Assembly: GCF_003259315.1 (NCBI RefSeq)
Contig: NZ_QLLT01000010.1
Span: 1-64,000, forward strand
DNA length: 64,000 nucleotides
DNA from: Kitasatospora sp. SolWspMP-SS2h
GTDB lineage: Bacteria; Actinomycetota; Actinomycetes; Streptomycetales; Streptomycetaceae
Direction: 5' to 3'
Shown here: in pieces, positions 8,186 through 16,479 of the stretch
Numbering within the stretch: position 1 is the stretch's first letter
Layout of the letters: every line of letters begins with the position of its first letter
The notes under the pieces: model-generated
The model's database searches: none
The model's input: only the letters and a program-made list of their open reading frames with translations
What the model was told of the DNA's origin: nothing
Made by a program: the position numbers and the translations under genes

Positions 8186-8896
8186 CTACGAATGGGGAGT
8201 GCCCCCCAAGAAGTCCTTGACGGCGTCCATCCGGGTACGGCGCCCCGGGGGGAACCGCGCCAGGGAACGGGCCGCCTTCCGCGAGTCCGGCGGATACCTC
8301 CAGCGTGCCCACGGCGAGGTCGGCTTCGCGAGCCGCCCGACAGCGACCAGTGCCACCAGGGGGACGAACAGGCCGATCACCCCGAGCGCGGTCTTGCCCT
8401 TGAGGATGGCCCCCAGGGAGAGCAGCACCTGGACCCCCCTGACCACGGCGAACGCGGCCGGGCTCTCGTCCTTGTCGGGAGTGAACGGGCTGTCGCCGAT
8501 CAGCAGCACGCCCACCGCGACGGCGATGAACACCGCGTCCACCGACTTGCGGCCCTCCTGCGCCCAGTACACGTCCTCCAGGTGCAGCCACAGCGCGAAC
8601 TCGTCCAGCGTCAGCGCCGCGCCGGCCCCGAATAGCGCGCCCAGGACCTGCGCCAACGGACTGTGCGGCCGGTAGCAGAACTCCAGCGCCCCGGCCACGA
8701 GCACCGCCATGATCCCGAAGACCGCGTGGTGCACGTGCGTGCCGCCGACCCGGACGTCCCTGAACGGGCCTCGACCCGAGCGGATCAGCCGGGTGACCAC
8801 CCGGGTGACCACGAAGGTCACCACGAAGGCGGTCAGCATCCACAGCGCCACGCTGTTCGACGTGACCGTCAGGACGAAGCCGGCCTGCTGCCGCAT
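8186..8896 (-). CDS. Integral membrane protein with clustered His and acidic residues
   Basis: 236 residues from the ATG at 8896, with GAAGGG upstream; a longer open frame exists but its extension looks non-coding. Around six membrane helices are predicted. Conserved-looking polar clusters lie at the membrane: GTHVHHAVFG near residues 52-61 and LDEFALWLHLEDVYW near 101-115. Such paired His and Asp/Glu motifs in helices suggest an intramembrane metal site. I do not recognise a characterised family. It is the first gene of a two-gene operon with the MprF-like protein, so a role in lipid or envelope modification is likely. Confidence 0.8.
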   Translation of the reverse strand: MRQQAGFVLTVTSNSVALWMLTAFVVTFVVTRVVTRLIRSGRGPFRDVRVGGTHVHHAVFGIMAVLVAGALEFCYRPHSPLAQVLGALFGAGAALTLDEFALWLHLEDVYWAQEGRKSVDAVFIAVAVGVLLIGDSPFTPDKDESPAAFAVVRGVQVLLSLGAILKGKTALGVIGLFVPLVALVAVGRLAKPTSPWARWRYPPDSRKAARSLARFPPGRRTRMDAVKDFLGGTPHS

Positions 8897-9390
8897 CACA
8901 CGTCCGCCCTTCACCCCCCGGCTCCCCTCGCCAGGCTCCGTCAGCACCGGCTCAGCCGCAACCGGATACCGGTTGCCCCGAGCGGAACTCCCGGGCGGAC
9001 GAGGCGCCACCCGCGTCCGGCCGCTCGACCGGAACGCGCCGCACGGCAGCGGGCTGGGCAGACCGTCCGTTCTTGAACTGCTGCCCGCTCGGGTGGACTG
9101 GGCGGACTGTCCGGCGCCCGGCGCAGGCAGGCGGCCGGGGGACCGAGGAAGCGGGCCGCGCGCTGCGTTCCGGTTGCCAGGGATCGGGCTCGGAAGGGCG
9201 GTCCCGGTCACCGGGTGATCTCCCGGAGTGCCGCAACCCCGTCATCGCAGTTGTTCCGTGGGCACCGTCCGCCCGGTCATCGGCAGGAGCACCGTCCCCT
9301 ACCCTGCCGGAAGACCTCCGGAGACATGCGACCACCCGGAACCCGCACGTCCGACCTGCCGCGTCGCCGGATCGCGGGCAGGTTCGCGCG
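8897..9390. other. Intergenic stretch, no gene recognised
   Basis: Lies between two minus-strand transcription units: downstream of the Pth2-like gene and upstream of the membrane operon. The promoter of the latter should be here, but I see no confident hexamers. Open frames in this stretch are Arg/Pro/Ser-rich and look like noise. Confidence 0.5.
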
Positions 9391-10176
9391 TCACCGGTGC
9401 CGCAGGCGCGGGGCGGGGCGGTAGTGCCCGCCGAGGTCGGCGGCGACGGTCGCGCTGCCCGGGGCGATCTCGGTGAAGCCGGCGTCGCGGACCACCGGGA
9501 GTCGGCCGTCGGTGAGGGTGGGCCAGGCGGGGGCGGGGGACGTGCGGACGGCCAGGGGGAAGCCGTCGGCGGCCCACTTCTCGCGCTGGGGGGTGTCCAG
9601 TTCCCACCAGGCGAGTTGGGCGGCGTGGCCGGTCTGGGCCATGGTCTTGCCGGCGCTCATCTCGAGTGCGGGGTTGAGCCAGAGCACGGGGACGCCCTCC
9701 GGGGCGGGGCCGGGGGGCCGCGGGTCGTCGAGGTCGGTGCCGGAGACCTGGAGCTTGGCGAGGTCCTTGGGCCAGCCGTCCAGCGGGATCGGCGGGAACA
9801 CCCGTACCTCGGCGCTCTCCCCGGTGACGGTGATGCCGGGGAGTTCGGCGGCCTTGCGCCACTCGCCGCCGCGGGCGCGCCGGACCACCTTGCGGATCCG
9901 GGCGTCCTCCCAGGCGGCGACCCGCTCGGCCCACTCGCCGTCCGCGTCGGTGACCCGGGGGTCGGCGAGCAGGGTGAGGACGGCGCGCGCGGAGGTCTCC
10001 AGCGCGTCGGTCCGGGCGGGCGGGTCGGCCCGCTCCAGCCGGACCACCAGCGGCAGCACGTACTGCGGGCGGGTGTCGCGGTCCTCCGCGTGCCCGCCGA
10101 CGGCGGGAGCGGCGGAGGGGGTGGCGGACGCGGAGGGCTCGGGCTGCCGGGCGGGGAGATCGAAGGGTGAGCTCAC
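9391..10176 (-). CDS. Pth2-like peptidyl-tRNA hydrolase family protein
   Basis: 261 residues from GTG at 10176. The C-terminal half carries a Pth2-like core: SAGKTMAQTGHAAQLAWWE (near residues 172-190) resembles the KMSAGKIAAQCSHA motif of archaeal/eukaryotic-type peptidyl-tRNA hydrolases, which free tRNA from stalled peptidyl-tRNA. The N-terminal 130 residues are a lineage-specific extension rich in charged helices (RLERADPPARTDALE). It starts 17 bases after the stop of an acidic hypothetical protein, so both are probably cotranscribed. Hydrolase activity is inferred from the motif only; the canonical bacterial Pth is expected elsewhere. Confidence 0.75.
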   Translation of the reverse strand: MSSPFDLPARQPEPSASATPSAAPAVGGHAEDRDTRPQYVLPLVVRLERADPPARTDALETSARAVLTLLADPRVTDADGEWAERVAAWEDARIRKVVRRARGGEWRKAAELPGITVTGESAEVRVFPPIPLDGWPKDLAKLQVSGTDLDDPRPPGPAPEGVPVLWLNPALEMSAGKTMAQTGHAAQLAWWELDTPQREKWAADGFPLAVRTSPAPAWPTLTDGRLPVVRDAGFTEIAPGSATVAADLGGHYRPAPRLRHR

Positions 10177-10193
10177 CCGTCCAGCATGCCAGT

Positions 10194-11111
10194 TCAGCGG
10201 CGGTAGCCCCGGCCGGGGTCGCGCTCCTCGGCGTCCTCGTAGCCGAGGAACCAGCCCTCGGGGTGGGTGGCGGCCAGCAGCCGGTCGATCCGCTGGTCCG
10301 CGTCGAGGTCGCTGTCCTCCTCGTCGGGGCCGTAGACGCCGAACAGTTCGTCGCCGCAGCCGTCCCAGTCGTAGTCGTACAGGTCGGCGGGCAGGTCGCC
10401 CATCATGTCGGCCACCGACTCGGGCTGCGCGCCGAGCAGGGCGCGGGCGTCGGCCAGGGCCAGGCGCAGTGCGACGTCCTCGGCGGGGCAGCGGGGCAGC
10501 GGCCACTCGCCGATGGCGAGGTCGTCGGCGAGGTCGTCGAAGGCCCGGGCGAAGGCGCGCCGCCAGCCGCGGTGCAGGCTCCAGGTGCGCTGCGGGAGGC
10601 GGCCGAGGACCGTCCACTCGCCCTCGTCGGCGACGGTGACGGGGTCGTCGCCGTGGTCCTCCAGGTCTTCGTAGGCGGCGTCGGCGAGGCCGATCAGCTG
10701 GGTGTGCAGCAGGCAGGCGGTGCGCGGGGTGAGCGTCCAGTCGCCGGTGTCGCCGTCGTCGTCGAGCGGGAACAGCTCGGCGAAGTCGGGGGCGAAGTCG
10801 TCGGTGACGCTGATCTCCAGGGTGCCGCCGAGCGCCTCGATGCCGGGCAGGGACGCGACCAGCCGGTCGGGGTGGAGCAGCGCGCCGAGGGCCGCGTTGG
10901 GGTCCTCGGCGACCTCGCGCAGCAGTTGGGCGCGCTGGCCCTCGGGGTCGATGCCGTCGAAGTCCAGCTCCTCGACGGCCGCCCGTGCGGCGGCCCGCAG
11001 TGCCGGCCAGTCGGTGATCCGCAGCCCCAGCACCACCGTGGCCTCGATCTCCTGCGCGCCGGACTCCTCCGCCGCGTGCGGCCCCTGTGGATGATCGCTT
11101 CGCTCGCCCAT
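10194..11111 (-). CDS. Acidic hypothetical protein upstream of the Pth2-like gene
   Basis: 305 residues from ATG at 11111. No domain recognised. It is strongly acidic, with runs such as FPLDDDGDTGDW and GPDEEDSDLDADQ, has no signal peptide or membrane helix, and looks soluble and cytoplasmic. I see no good Shine-Dalgarno sequence before the ATG; the open frame continues upstream but the extension is antisense to the YbjQ gene and looks non-coding. It precedes and is probably cotranscribed with the Pth2-like gene 17 bases downstream, which may hint at a translation-related role, though that is guilt by association. Confidence 0.7.
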   Translation of the reverse strand: MGERSDHPQGPHAAEESGAQEIEATVVLGLRITDWPALRAAARAAVEELDFDGIDPEGQRAQLLREVAEDPNAALGALLHPDRLVASLPGIEALGGTLEISVTDDFAPDFAELFPLDDDGDTGDWTLTPRTACLLHTQLIGLADAAYEDLEDHGDDPVTVADEGEWTVLGRLPQRTWSLHRGWRRAFARAFDDLADDLAIGEWPLPRCPAEDVALRLALADARALLGAQPESVADMMGDLPADLYDYDWDGCGDELFGVYGPDEEDSDLDADQRIDRLLAATHPEGWFLGYEDAEERDPGRGYRR

Positions 11112-11253
11112 GCGACAAGGTTGACAAACCCGGTGGCCGGTGTCCATCAGCTCTCGTGATCCGGTGTCCGGCGGCGGTGGCGCGCGGGCGCGGAGCGCGA
11201 TCGCCCGGCGCGCCGGGGCGGTCGGCGGGCCGTCCGGGCGGGAGGCTGGTGGC

Positions 11254-11625
11254 ATGAGCGAACTGAACGATTTCGGCGGCGGGCAGGACCCGTCCGGCGG
11301 CGTGCTGGTGGTGACCACGAACGACGTGCCCGGGTACCGGGTGGTCCGGGTGATCGGCGAGGTGTTCGGCCTGACGGTGCGCTCCCGGCACCTGGGCTCG
11401 CAGATCGGCGCCGGTCTCAAGTCCCTGATGGGCGGCGAACTCAAGGGTCTCACCAAGACCCTGGCCGAGACCCGGAACGAGGCCATGGCGCGGCTGGTCG
11501 AGCAGACCAGGGCGCGCGGCGGCAACGCCGTGCTGATGATGCGCTTCGACGTCTCGGAGGCCGCCGACGTCGGAACGGAGGTCTGCGCGTACGGCACGGC
11601 CGCCGTGATCGAGCCGCTCGCCTGA
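11254..11625 (+). CDS. YbjQ/DUF74-family protein
   Basis: 123 residues from ATG at 11254 with GGAGG at 11241-11245. The first 17 residues are variable; the rest is a complete YbjQ/DUF74 domain, with NDVPGYRVVRVIGEVFGLTVRS at the start, a central GGELKGLTKTLAETRNEA helix and GGNAVLMMRFD near the end. These small proteins form pentameric assemblies in solved structures and have been suggested to bind metals, but no reaction is firmly assigned. It stands alone, divergent from the acidic protein gene and convergent with the VWA gene. Confidence 0.9.
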   Translation: MSELNDFGGGQDPSGGVLVVTTNDVPGYRVVRVIGEVFGLTVRSRHLGSQIGAGLKSLMGGELKGLTKTLAETRNEAMARLVEQTRARGGNAVLMMRFDVSEAADVGTEVCAYGTAAVIEPLA

Positions 11626-11653
11626 CCTGCCCCCCACCTACTCCCCCGGCTCC

Positions 11654-11690
11654 CCGGCGGCCCCGGACCGGCGTATTCCGGGGCCGCCGG
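11654..11690. terminator. Bidirectional hairpin terminator
   Basis: Perfect 14-bp inverted repeat 11654-11667 with 11677-11690, loop of nine bases, between the convergent YbjQ and VWA genes. Confidence 0.85.
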
Positions 11691-11717
11691 CCCGGGGCAG
11701 CAGGGGCCGGGCCGGGC

Positions 11718-12798
11718 CTACAGCATGACGAGCACCCGGGTGCCGGGCACCAGCTTGCGGTTGACCGAGGTCGACTGGACGAACACGGTGTACGCCGGGT
11801 TGTCGCCCGGCTTCACCGTGGTCTCCGCGGCGGGCAGGCCCAGCAGGCTGCGGGCCGCCGGGCCGGAGAAGACCCGGCCCGTCATCAGGCCGGTGGCCGG
11901 GTCCTTCTCGGCCACCGCGAGCTGCTTGCCGCCCTGGACCCTCTCGCGCTTGGAGAGCTCGTAGAAGGAGCAGCCGGTGCCCGGCGCCGGTGACGAACTC
12001 CCGGATGGGGGCCTGCCGGTCGACCGGGACGAGGGCGTAGGCCCCGGTGTCCAGGGCTTCGAGGTGGGCGCTCACGTCGGCCGCGCTCAGGTCCTGCCCC
12101 ATGGCGAAGAGGCTCTTGGTGCCGCGCACGCCCTTCTCGCGGCCGCGCAGGAAGCTGGTGGCGGCGGTCTTGACGGTGTCGATGGCCTCCTCGACGCCGC
12201 CGCTGGAGTCCGCGTCCCAGATCGCGATGTTGCCCGCCGGGAAGCCGTACTCCTGGGCGGTGCGCTTGGCCAGCGAGTTGGGGACCAGGATCGCCGACGT
12301 CCAGTGGTCGGGGAGGTCGGCCATGGCGGTGCGGATGCGGTCCATCCAGCCGCGCAGGACGGCGGCGCCCTCGGTCTTCTTCATCCGGGTGTGCATCAGG
12401 CCGCTCTCCGCGCAGCCGGAGGCGTTCTCCTCGCCGTCGGTCACGACGACCTGGAGGAAGGAGTGCTCGCCGTAGCCCTCCCAGACGTGCTTGAGGTCGT
12501 CGACGGACTTCACCGCCGCCTCGATCAGCGCCGTCGCGCCGTTGGCGACCGCGTAGAGGCCCTTGAGGGACGGCAGGTGCTTGACGTCCATGTCCCAGAC
12601 CAGGTTCCGCACCTCGTGGTCGAAGGCGTAGAGGCTGATCCTGGTCTCGTGGCCGAGGCGGTCGGACTCCTCCTGGAGGCCCTTCACGAATTCGTCCACC
12701 ACCCGGACCAGCTGCGCCTCGTGCCGGCGCATCGAACCGGATTTGTCGACCACCAGCGAGACGTGGTTGACCTTGTGCTCGATCCTGTTCGCAGACAT
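11718..12798 (-). pseudogene. VWA-domain protein disrupted by a one-base frameshift
   Basis: ATG at 12798 with a GGGGCGG-type ribosome site begins a von Willebrand factor A protein: the MIDAS motif DKSGSM is at residues 18-23, followed by TALIEA and VVTDGEEN segments. After about residue 272 (VTGAG) the frame becomes Arg/Pro-rich noise. Deleting one C from the CCC at 11980-11982 restores a natural continuation (TGCSFYELSKRERVQGGKQL), which runs in the other frame to a stop at 11718 and includes a conserved-looking tail (SLLGLPAAETTVKPGDNPAY). So the sequence has one extra base: either a sequencing error in a GC run or a real inactivation. Without repair the product would run on to a stop at 11638. 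The domain is intact, so a truncated protein might still bind partners. Confidence 0.75.
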
Positions 12799-12910
12799 TT
12801 CGCCGCCCCTTTTCCCACGCCGTTCCCGACGCCTCTTCCAGCGCCCCCTCCAGCGTGTTCCCCACCTTACGGCGGCCCACTGACAATCCCGTCCGGCCCG
12901 GCGGCCCGCC

Positions 12911-13060
12911 CATTCCGGGGCCCGTTCGGAAGAATTCCGGCCGGACGGATTCCATTCGGGCGCATTCCACCAGGGCGCATTCCGTCCGATCCGCCGGAAC
13001 GCGCCCGAACGCGTCGGAACGGGCCCGAACGCGCGCGAACACGCCCGAACGCGCTCGGGC
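12911..13060. repeat. Short-period repeats upstream of the VWA gene
   Basis: From 12991 to 13060 the sequence follows an exact 10-base register: six units ending in GAAC (CCGCCGGAAC, GCGCCCGAAC, GCGTCGGAAC, GGGCCCGAAC, GCGCGCGAAC, ACGCCCGAAC) and a degenerate seventh. Next to it, 12911-12983 holds repeated CATTCC/GATTCC motifs spaced mostly by multiples of five. On the minus strand the motif reads GTTCG every helical turn, within the 5' region of the VWA gene. Confidence 0.7.
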
Positions 13061-13207
13061 CAGCGCTGGCCGGAACGATCACCGTCCGGCGCCGTCCGGC
13101 CACGCCCCGGCCATCTCGTCGGACGGGATGACATACCGGTTGACACTGGTCAGGGCCCCATAAGACGCTCGCTGCGCACTCTTCCGCCCCGACGCCAGGA
13201 GCCTCCC

Positions 13208-14113
13208 GTGAGCACCGCCCTGCACCCGCCCGTCCGCCGGCCCCAGCGGGTCGCGTACGCCACCTGCCGCGGGGTGGAGGACGGGGAGGCGATGCCGGTG
13301 CTGGCGGCGTTCGCGCGGCTCGGGGTGAGCGCGGAGGCGGTGTTCTGGAACGACCCGGGGGTGGACTGGGCGGGGTACGACCTGGTGCTGGTGCGCAGCG
13401 TCTGGGACTACATCCTGCACCGCGCGGAGTTCCTGGCCTGGTCGCGGCGGGTCTCCGCGCTGACCCGGCTGGCCAATCCGGCCCGGGTGCTGGAGCGCAA
13501 CACCGACAAGACCTACCTGCGCGAACTGGCCGCCGCCGGGCTGCCGGTGGTGCCGACGCTCTGGGTCGCCCCGGGTGACCCGGTGGACGGCGTGGCGGCG
13601 GTCGACTGGCCGGAGCTGGTGGTCAAGCCGACGGTCTCCTCCGGCGCGCGGGACACCGTGCGCACCGCGGACCGGGCCGAGGCGCTGGCGCAGGTCGCCG
13701 CGCTGACGGCGGCCGGGCGGACGGCGATGGTGCAGCCGTACCTGGCGATGGTGGAGGACGAGGGCGAGACCTCGCTGCTGTACCTGGGCGGGGAGTTCAG
13801 CCACGCGGTGCGCCGCGGCCCGATGCTGGGCGGCGGTTTCGCGGACGTCGCCCGCGAGCCGGACGCCGACCAACTGGCGCTCGCCGCCCGGGTGCTGGCG
13901 GTGGCGGCGGAGCCGGGCGAGCTGCTGTACGCCCGGGTCGACCTGGTCCGCCTGGCGGACGGTTCGCCCGCGCTGATCGAGCTGGAGCTGACCGAGCCCC
14001 GGCTGTTCCTCGCCCTGTGCCCGGACGGCCCGGACCGGCTGGCCGCCGCGGCCCGCGCGCTGCTGCCGGGAACACCGGATCGCGCCCCGGTGTTTCACCG
14101 GCGTGACTGTTGA
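13208..14113 (+). CDS. ATP-grasp domain protein
   Basis: 301 residues from GTG at 13208, with AGGAG about seven bases upstream. The fold is ATP-grasp, of the kind in glutathione synthetase and RimK: an N-terminal preATP-grasp domain (YDLVLVRSVWDY), the ATP lid with PELVVKPTVSSGARDT, the VQPYL strand and the C-terminal metal-binding strand with ALIELELTEP. Such enzymes join a carboxylate to an amine through an acyl phosphate. Its 3' end overlaps the flavin monooxygenase start by 11 bases, so the two are translationally coupled and probably work on the same compound. TTGACA at 13140-13145 may be a -35 element. Confidence 0.88.
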   Translation: MSTALHPPVRRPQRVAYATCRGVEDGEAMPVLAAFARLGVSAEAVFWNDPGVDWAGYDLVLVRSVWDYILHRAEFLAWSRRVSALTRLANPARVLERNTDKTYLRELAAAGLPVVPTLWVAPGDPVDGVAAVDWPELVVKPTVSSGARDTVRTADRAEALAQVAALTAAGRTAMVQPYLAMVEDEGETSLLYLGGEFSHAVRRGPMLGGGFADVAREPDADQLALAARVLAVAAEPGELLYARVDLVRLADGSPALIELELTEPRLFLALCPDGPDRLAAAARALLPGTPDRAPVFHRRDC

Positions 14114-15266
14114 ACGTGCAAGCACCGCCGAGCGCGTGAGCCCCGTGGACGACGCGGACGACGGCACCGTCCGCGCGGTGGACGCGCTGGTGATCGGCGC
14201 GGGCCAGGCCGGCCTGTCCGCCGCCTACCACCTGCGCCGCCGCGGCTTCGCCCCGCACACCGGCTTCGTGGTGCTGGACGTGGACGACGCGCCCGGCGGC
14301 GCCTGGGCGCACCGCTCCCCCTCGCTCACCATGGCCACCGTGCACGGCTTCCACGACCTGCCGGACTTCGAGCTCCCCGCCACCGACCCGGCCACCGAGG
14401 CCCGGGTGGCCGTCCCCGGCTACTTCGCCGCGTACGAGGCGCGGCACGCGCTGCCGGTGCTGCGGCCGGTGAAGGTGCTCGCGGTGCGCGAGCGGCCGGA
14501 CGGGCGCCCCGACGGCGGCCCGGACGGGCGGCTGCTGGTGGAGACCGACGCCGGGCGCTGGGCCGCCCGCGCGCTGCTGAACGCCACCGGCACCTGGACC
14601 AGGCCGTTCCTGCCCCGCTACCCGGGGCACTTCGCCGGGCGGCAGCTGCACTACGCCGACTACCGGGGCCCGGCGGAGTTCGCCGGGCAGCGGGTGGTCG
14701 TGGTGGGCGGCGGGGCCTCGGCGGTGCAGGTGCTCTCCGAGCTCGGCGCGGTGGCCGAGACGGTGTGGGTGACCCGCACCCCGCCGGTGGTCCACCGGGG
14801 GCCGTTCACCGAGGAGTTCGGCCGCGAGGTGGTCGCCCGGGTGGACGAGCGGGTGCGGGCCGGGCTGCCGGTGCGCAGCGTGGTCTCGGTGACGGGCCTG
14901 GGCCCGAGCGTCGCCTACCGGCGGGCCGAGGAGCTGGGCGTGCTGCGCCGCCGCCCGATGTTCGACCGGCTCACCGCGCGCGGAGTGGCCTGGGGCGACG
15001 AGGAGTTGCCCGTCGACGCGATCGTCTGGGCGACCGGCTTCCGGGCCGAGCTCACCCACCTCGCCCCGCTGGGCCTGCGCGGCCCGGGCGGCGGCATCCG
15101 GATGGACGGCACCCGGGTCGCCGCCGACCCGCGGGTGCACCTGCTGGGCTACGGCCCGTCCGCGTCCACGGTCGGCGCCAACCGGGCGGGCCGCACGGCG
15201 GTCAACGAAGTGGTCCGGTTGCTGGGGACCCCGGCGCCCATACCCGCCCGGTCCGCCGCGGTCTGA
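14103..15266 (+). CDS. Flavin-dependent monooxygenase (FMO-like)
   Basis: 387 residues from GTG at 14103, overlapping the ATP-grasp gene by 11 bases. Two Rossmann motifs are visible: VIGAGQAGLSAAYHL (FAD, near 30-44) and VVVVGGGASAVQV (NADPH, near 199-211). Between them HFAGRQLHYADY fits the FMO-identifying motif FxGxxxHxxxY, and IVWATGF lies near 309-315. It should use NADPH and oxygen to oxidise an N or S atom or act as a Baeyer-Villiger-type enzyme on an unknown substrate. Pairing with an ATP-grasp ligase suggests a small tailoring or detoxification pathway. Confidence 0.9.
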   Translation: MTVERASTAERVSPVDDADDGTVRAVDALVIGAGQAGLSAAYHLRRRGFAPHTGFVVLDVDDAPGGAWAHRSPSLTMATVHGFHDLPDFELPATDPATEARVAVPGYFAAYEARHALPVLRPVKVLAVRERPDGRPDGGPDGRLLVETDAGRWAARALLNATGTWTRPFLPRYPGHFAGRQLHYADYRGPAEFAGQRVVVVGGGASAVQVLSELGAVAETVWVTRTPPVVHRGPFTEEFGREVVARVDERVRAGLPVRSVVSVTGLGPSVAYRRAEELGVLRRRPMFDRLTARGVAWGDEELPVDAIVWATGFRAELTHLAPLGLRGPGGGIRMDGTRVAADPRVHLLGYGPSASTVGANRAGRTAVNEVVRLLGTPAPIPARSAAV

Positions 15267-15271
15267 CGGCT

Positions 15272-15376
15272 CGGTTCTGCGACGGTTCGCCCCACGCGGT
15301 TCGGTTCTGCGGCGGCTCGCCCTACGGCGATTCGCCCTGCGGCGGCTCAGCTCTGCGGCGGTCCGTCCTCCGGCGA
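15272..15376. repeat. Degenerate 15-bp tandem repeat crossing the WYL gene 3' end
   Basis: About seven 15-base units (for example CGGTTCTGCGACGGT, CGGTTCTGCGGCGGC, TCGCCCTGCGGCGGC) follow the monooxygenase stop and run about 30 bases into the last codons of the convergent WYL regulator. The register is exact though the units are diverged. Confidence 0.6.
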
Positions 15377-16330
15377 TTCGCCCGCCGCCGCGAACCGGGC
15401 CGCCAACGCGGCCACCGCCTCCCGCAGTTCGGGCCCGTCCAGGACCCGGAACGGGAACGGGACGGCCGCCAGCCACTCCCCCGCGTACATCGCCGGGTTG
15501 CGGGTGCTGCCCTCCAGCAGGCAGCCCCCGCCCGCCGGTCGGAGTCGTCCCATGGTCGGGCCGACCCACGGGGCGACCTGCTCGAACGGCGCGTCGAACA
15601 GCACCCGGGTGCGGAACGCCCAGCCGCTGCCCAGGTGCCGCTCCAGCACGGCGACCGGGTCGAGTCCCTCCGGCGGCTCGAACGGCGTGCCGCTCCGCTC
15701 GGCGGCCCGGACACGGTCGATCCGGTAGGTCCGCACGGCGTCCGACCGGTGCGAGTGGCACAGCAGGTACCAGCGGGCCCGCCGCACCACCACCGCCCAC
15801 GGGTCGACCTCGGCGCGCCACTCGTCGCCGCCCGGGCCCCGGTAGCTGATCACCGCCCGCCGCCGGGCCGCGATCGCCTCCACGAGCGTGCTGGCGACCG
15901 CCGGGTCGGGGTGCGCCGGGTACGGGTCGGGCGCGGCGGCGGCGTGCGCCCGCAGCGCGGCGGCCTGCCGCCCGATCGCCTCGGGCAGCGCCCGGACCAC
16001 CTTGCCGAGCGCGGCCCCCACCGGGTCGTCCGGATCGGCGGCGGCGGGCCGCCCGTCCAGCACCGCCATGACCAGTCCGAGCGCCTCCTCCTGCGTGAAC
16101 GACACCGGTGCCAGCCGGGCCCCGCGCCCCAGCCGGTACCCGCCGTAGGGGCCGCGCTCCGACTCGACGGGCACGCCCGCCTCCCGCAGGATCGCCACGT
16201 ACCGCCGGGCGGCCCGGTCGCTCACCCCCAGCCGCTCCGCGAGCTGCTCGGCGGTCGTCCCGGGCCGGTCGCGCAGGATCTCCAGCGCGCGCAGCGCCCG
16301 GGCGGTGGGGCTGGTCTCCGTGGTCGCCAC
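15347..16330 (-). CDS. WYL-domain transcriptional regulator (YafY type)
   Basis: 327 residues from GTG at 16330. An N-terminal winged helix (TAEQLAERLGVSDRAARRYVAIL, about 23-45) is followed by a WYL domain, with WAVVVRRARWYLLCH corresponding to the ligand or nucleic-acid-sensing strand, and a C-terminal WCX extension. Members of this family act as activators or repressors sensing small molecules or nucleic acid. TAGGCT (forward 16338-16343) is exactly seven bases before the GTG, indicating a leaderless transcript. It is divergent from the alpha/beta hydrolase gene, its most likely target. Confidence 0.92.
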   Translation of the reverse strand: MATTETSPTARALRALEILRDRPGTTAEQLAERLGVSDRAARRYVAILREAGVPVESERGPYGGYRLGRGARLAPVSFTQEEALGLVMAVLDGRPAAADPDDPVGAALGKVVRALPEAIGRQAAALRAHAAAAPDPYPAHPDPAVASTLVEAIAARRRAVISYRGPGGDEWRAEVDPWAVVVRRARWYLLCHSHRSDAVRTYRIDRVRAAERSGTPFEPPEGLDPVAVLERHLGSGWAFRTRVLFDAPFEQVAPWVGPTMGRLRPAGGGCLLEGSTRNPAMYAGEWLAAVPFPFRVLDGPELREAVAALAARFAAAGESPEDGPPQS

Positions 16331-16337
16331 ACCCGAC

Positions 16338-16409
16338 AGCCTACGGAAGCGCGGCCCGGGGGCCCTGGGCCCGAAACGTCCCTCCCGATCAGGAAGCCGA
16401 TCGTCCTGA
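16338..16409. promoter_or_regulatory. Divergent promoter region with inverted repeat
   Basis: Minus-strand -10 element TAGGCT (16338-16343) serves the WYL gene. An inverted repeat TCAGGA (16389-16394) and TCCTGA (16404-16409), nine bases apart, lies between it and the hydrolase gene and could be the operator of the WYL protein. Confidence 0.5.
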
Positions 16410-16479
16410 ACCCTCCCTAGCCTGGTCCGCGAACCGCTCGAACGGGCCGCTCGCGGCCCCCGGCACGTGGAGGAACACC

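Noticed and set aside
8952..9335. 127-codon minus-strand frame between the membrane operon and the Pth2-like gene
   Set aside because: Composition of random GC-rich translation; no motif.
12991..13060. CRISPR-like array
   Set aside because: Units are 10 bases with no spacers and no cas genes anywhere in the window.
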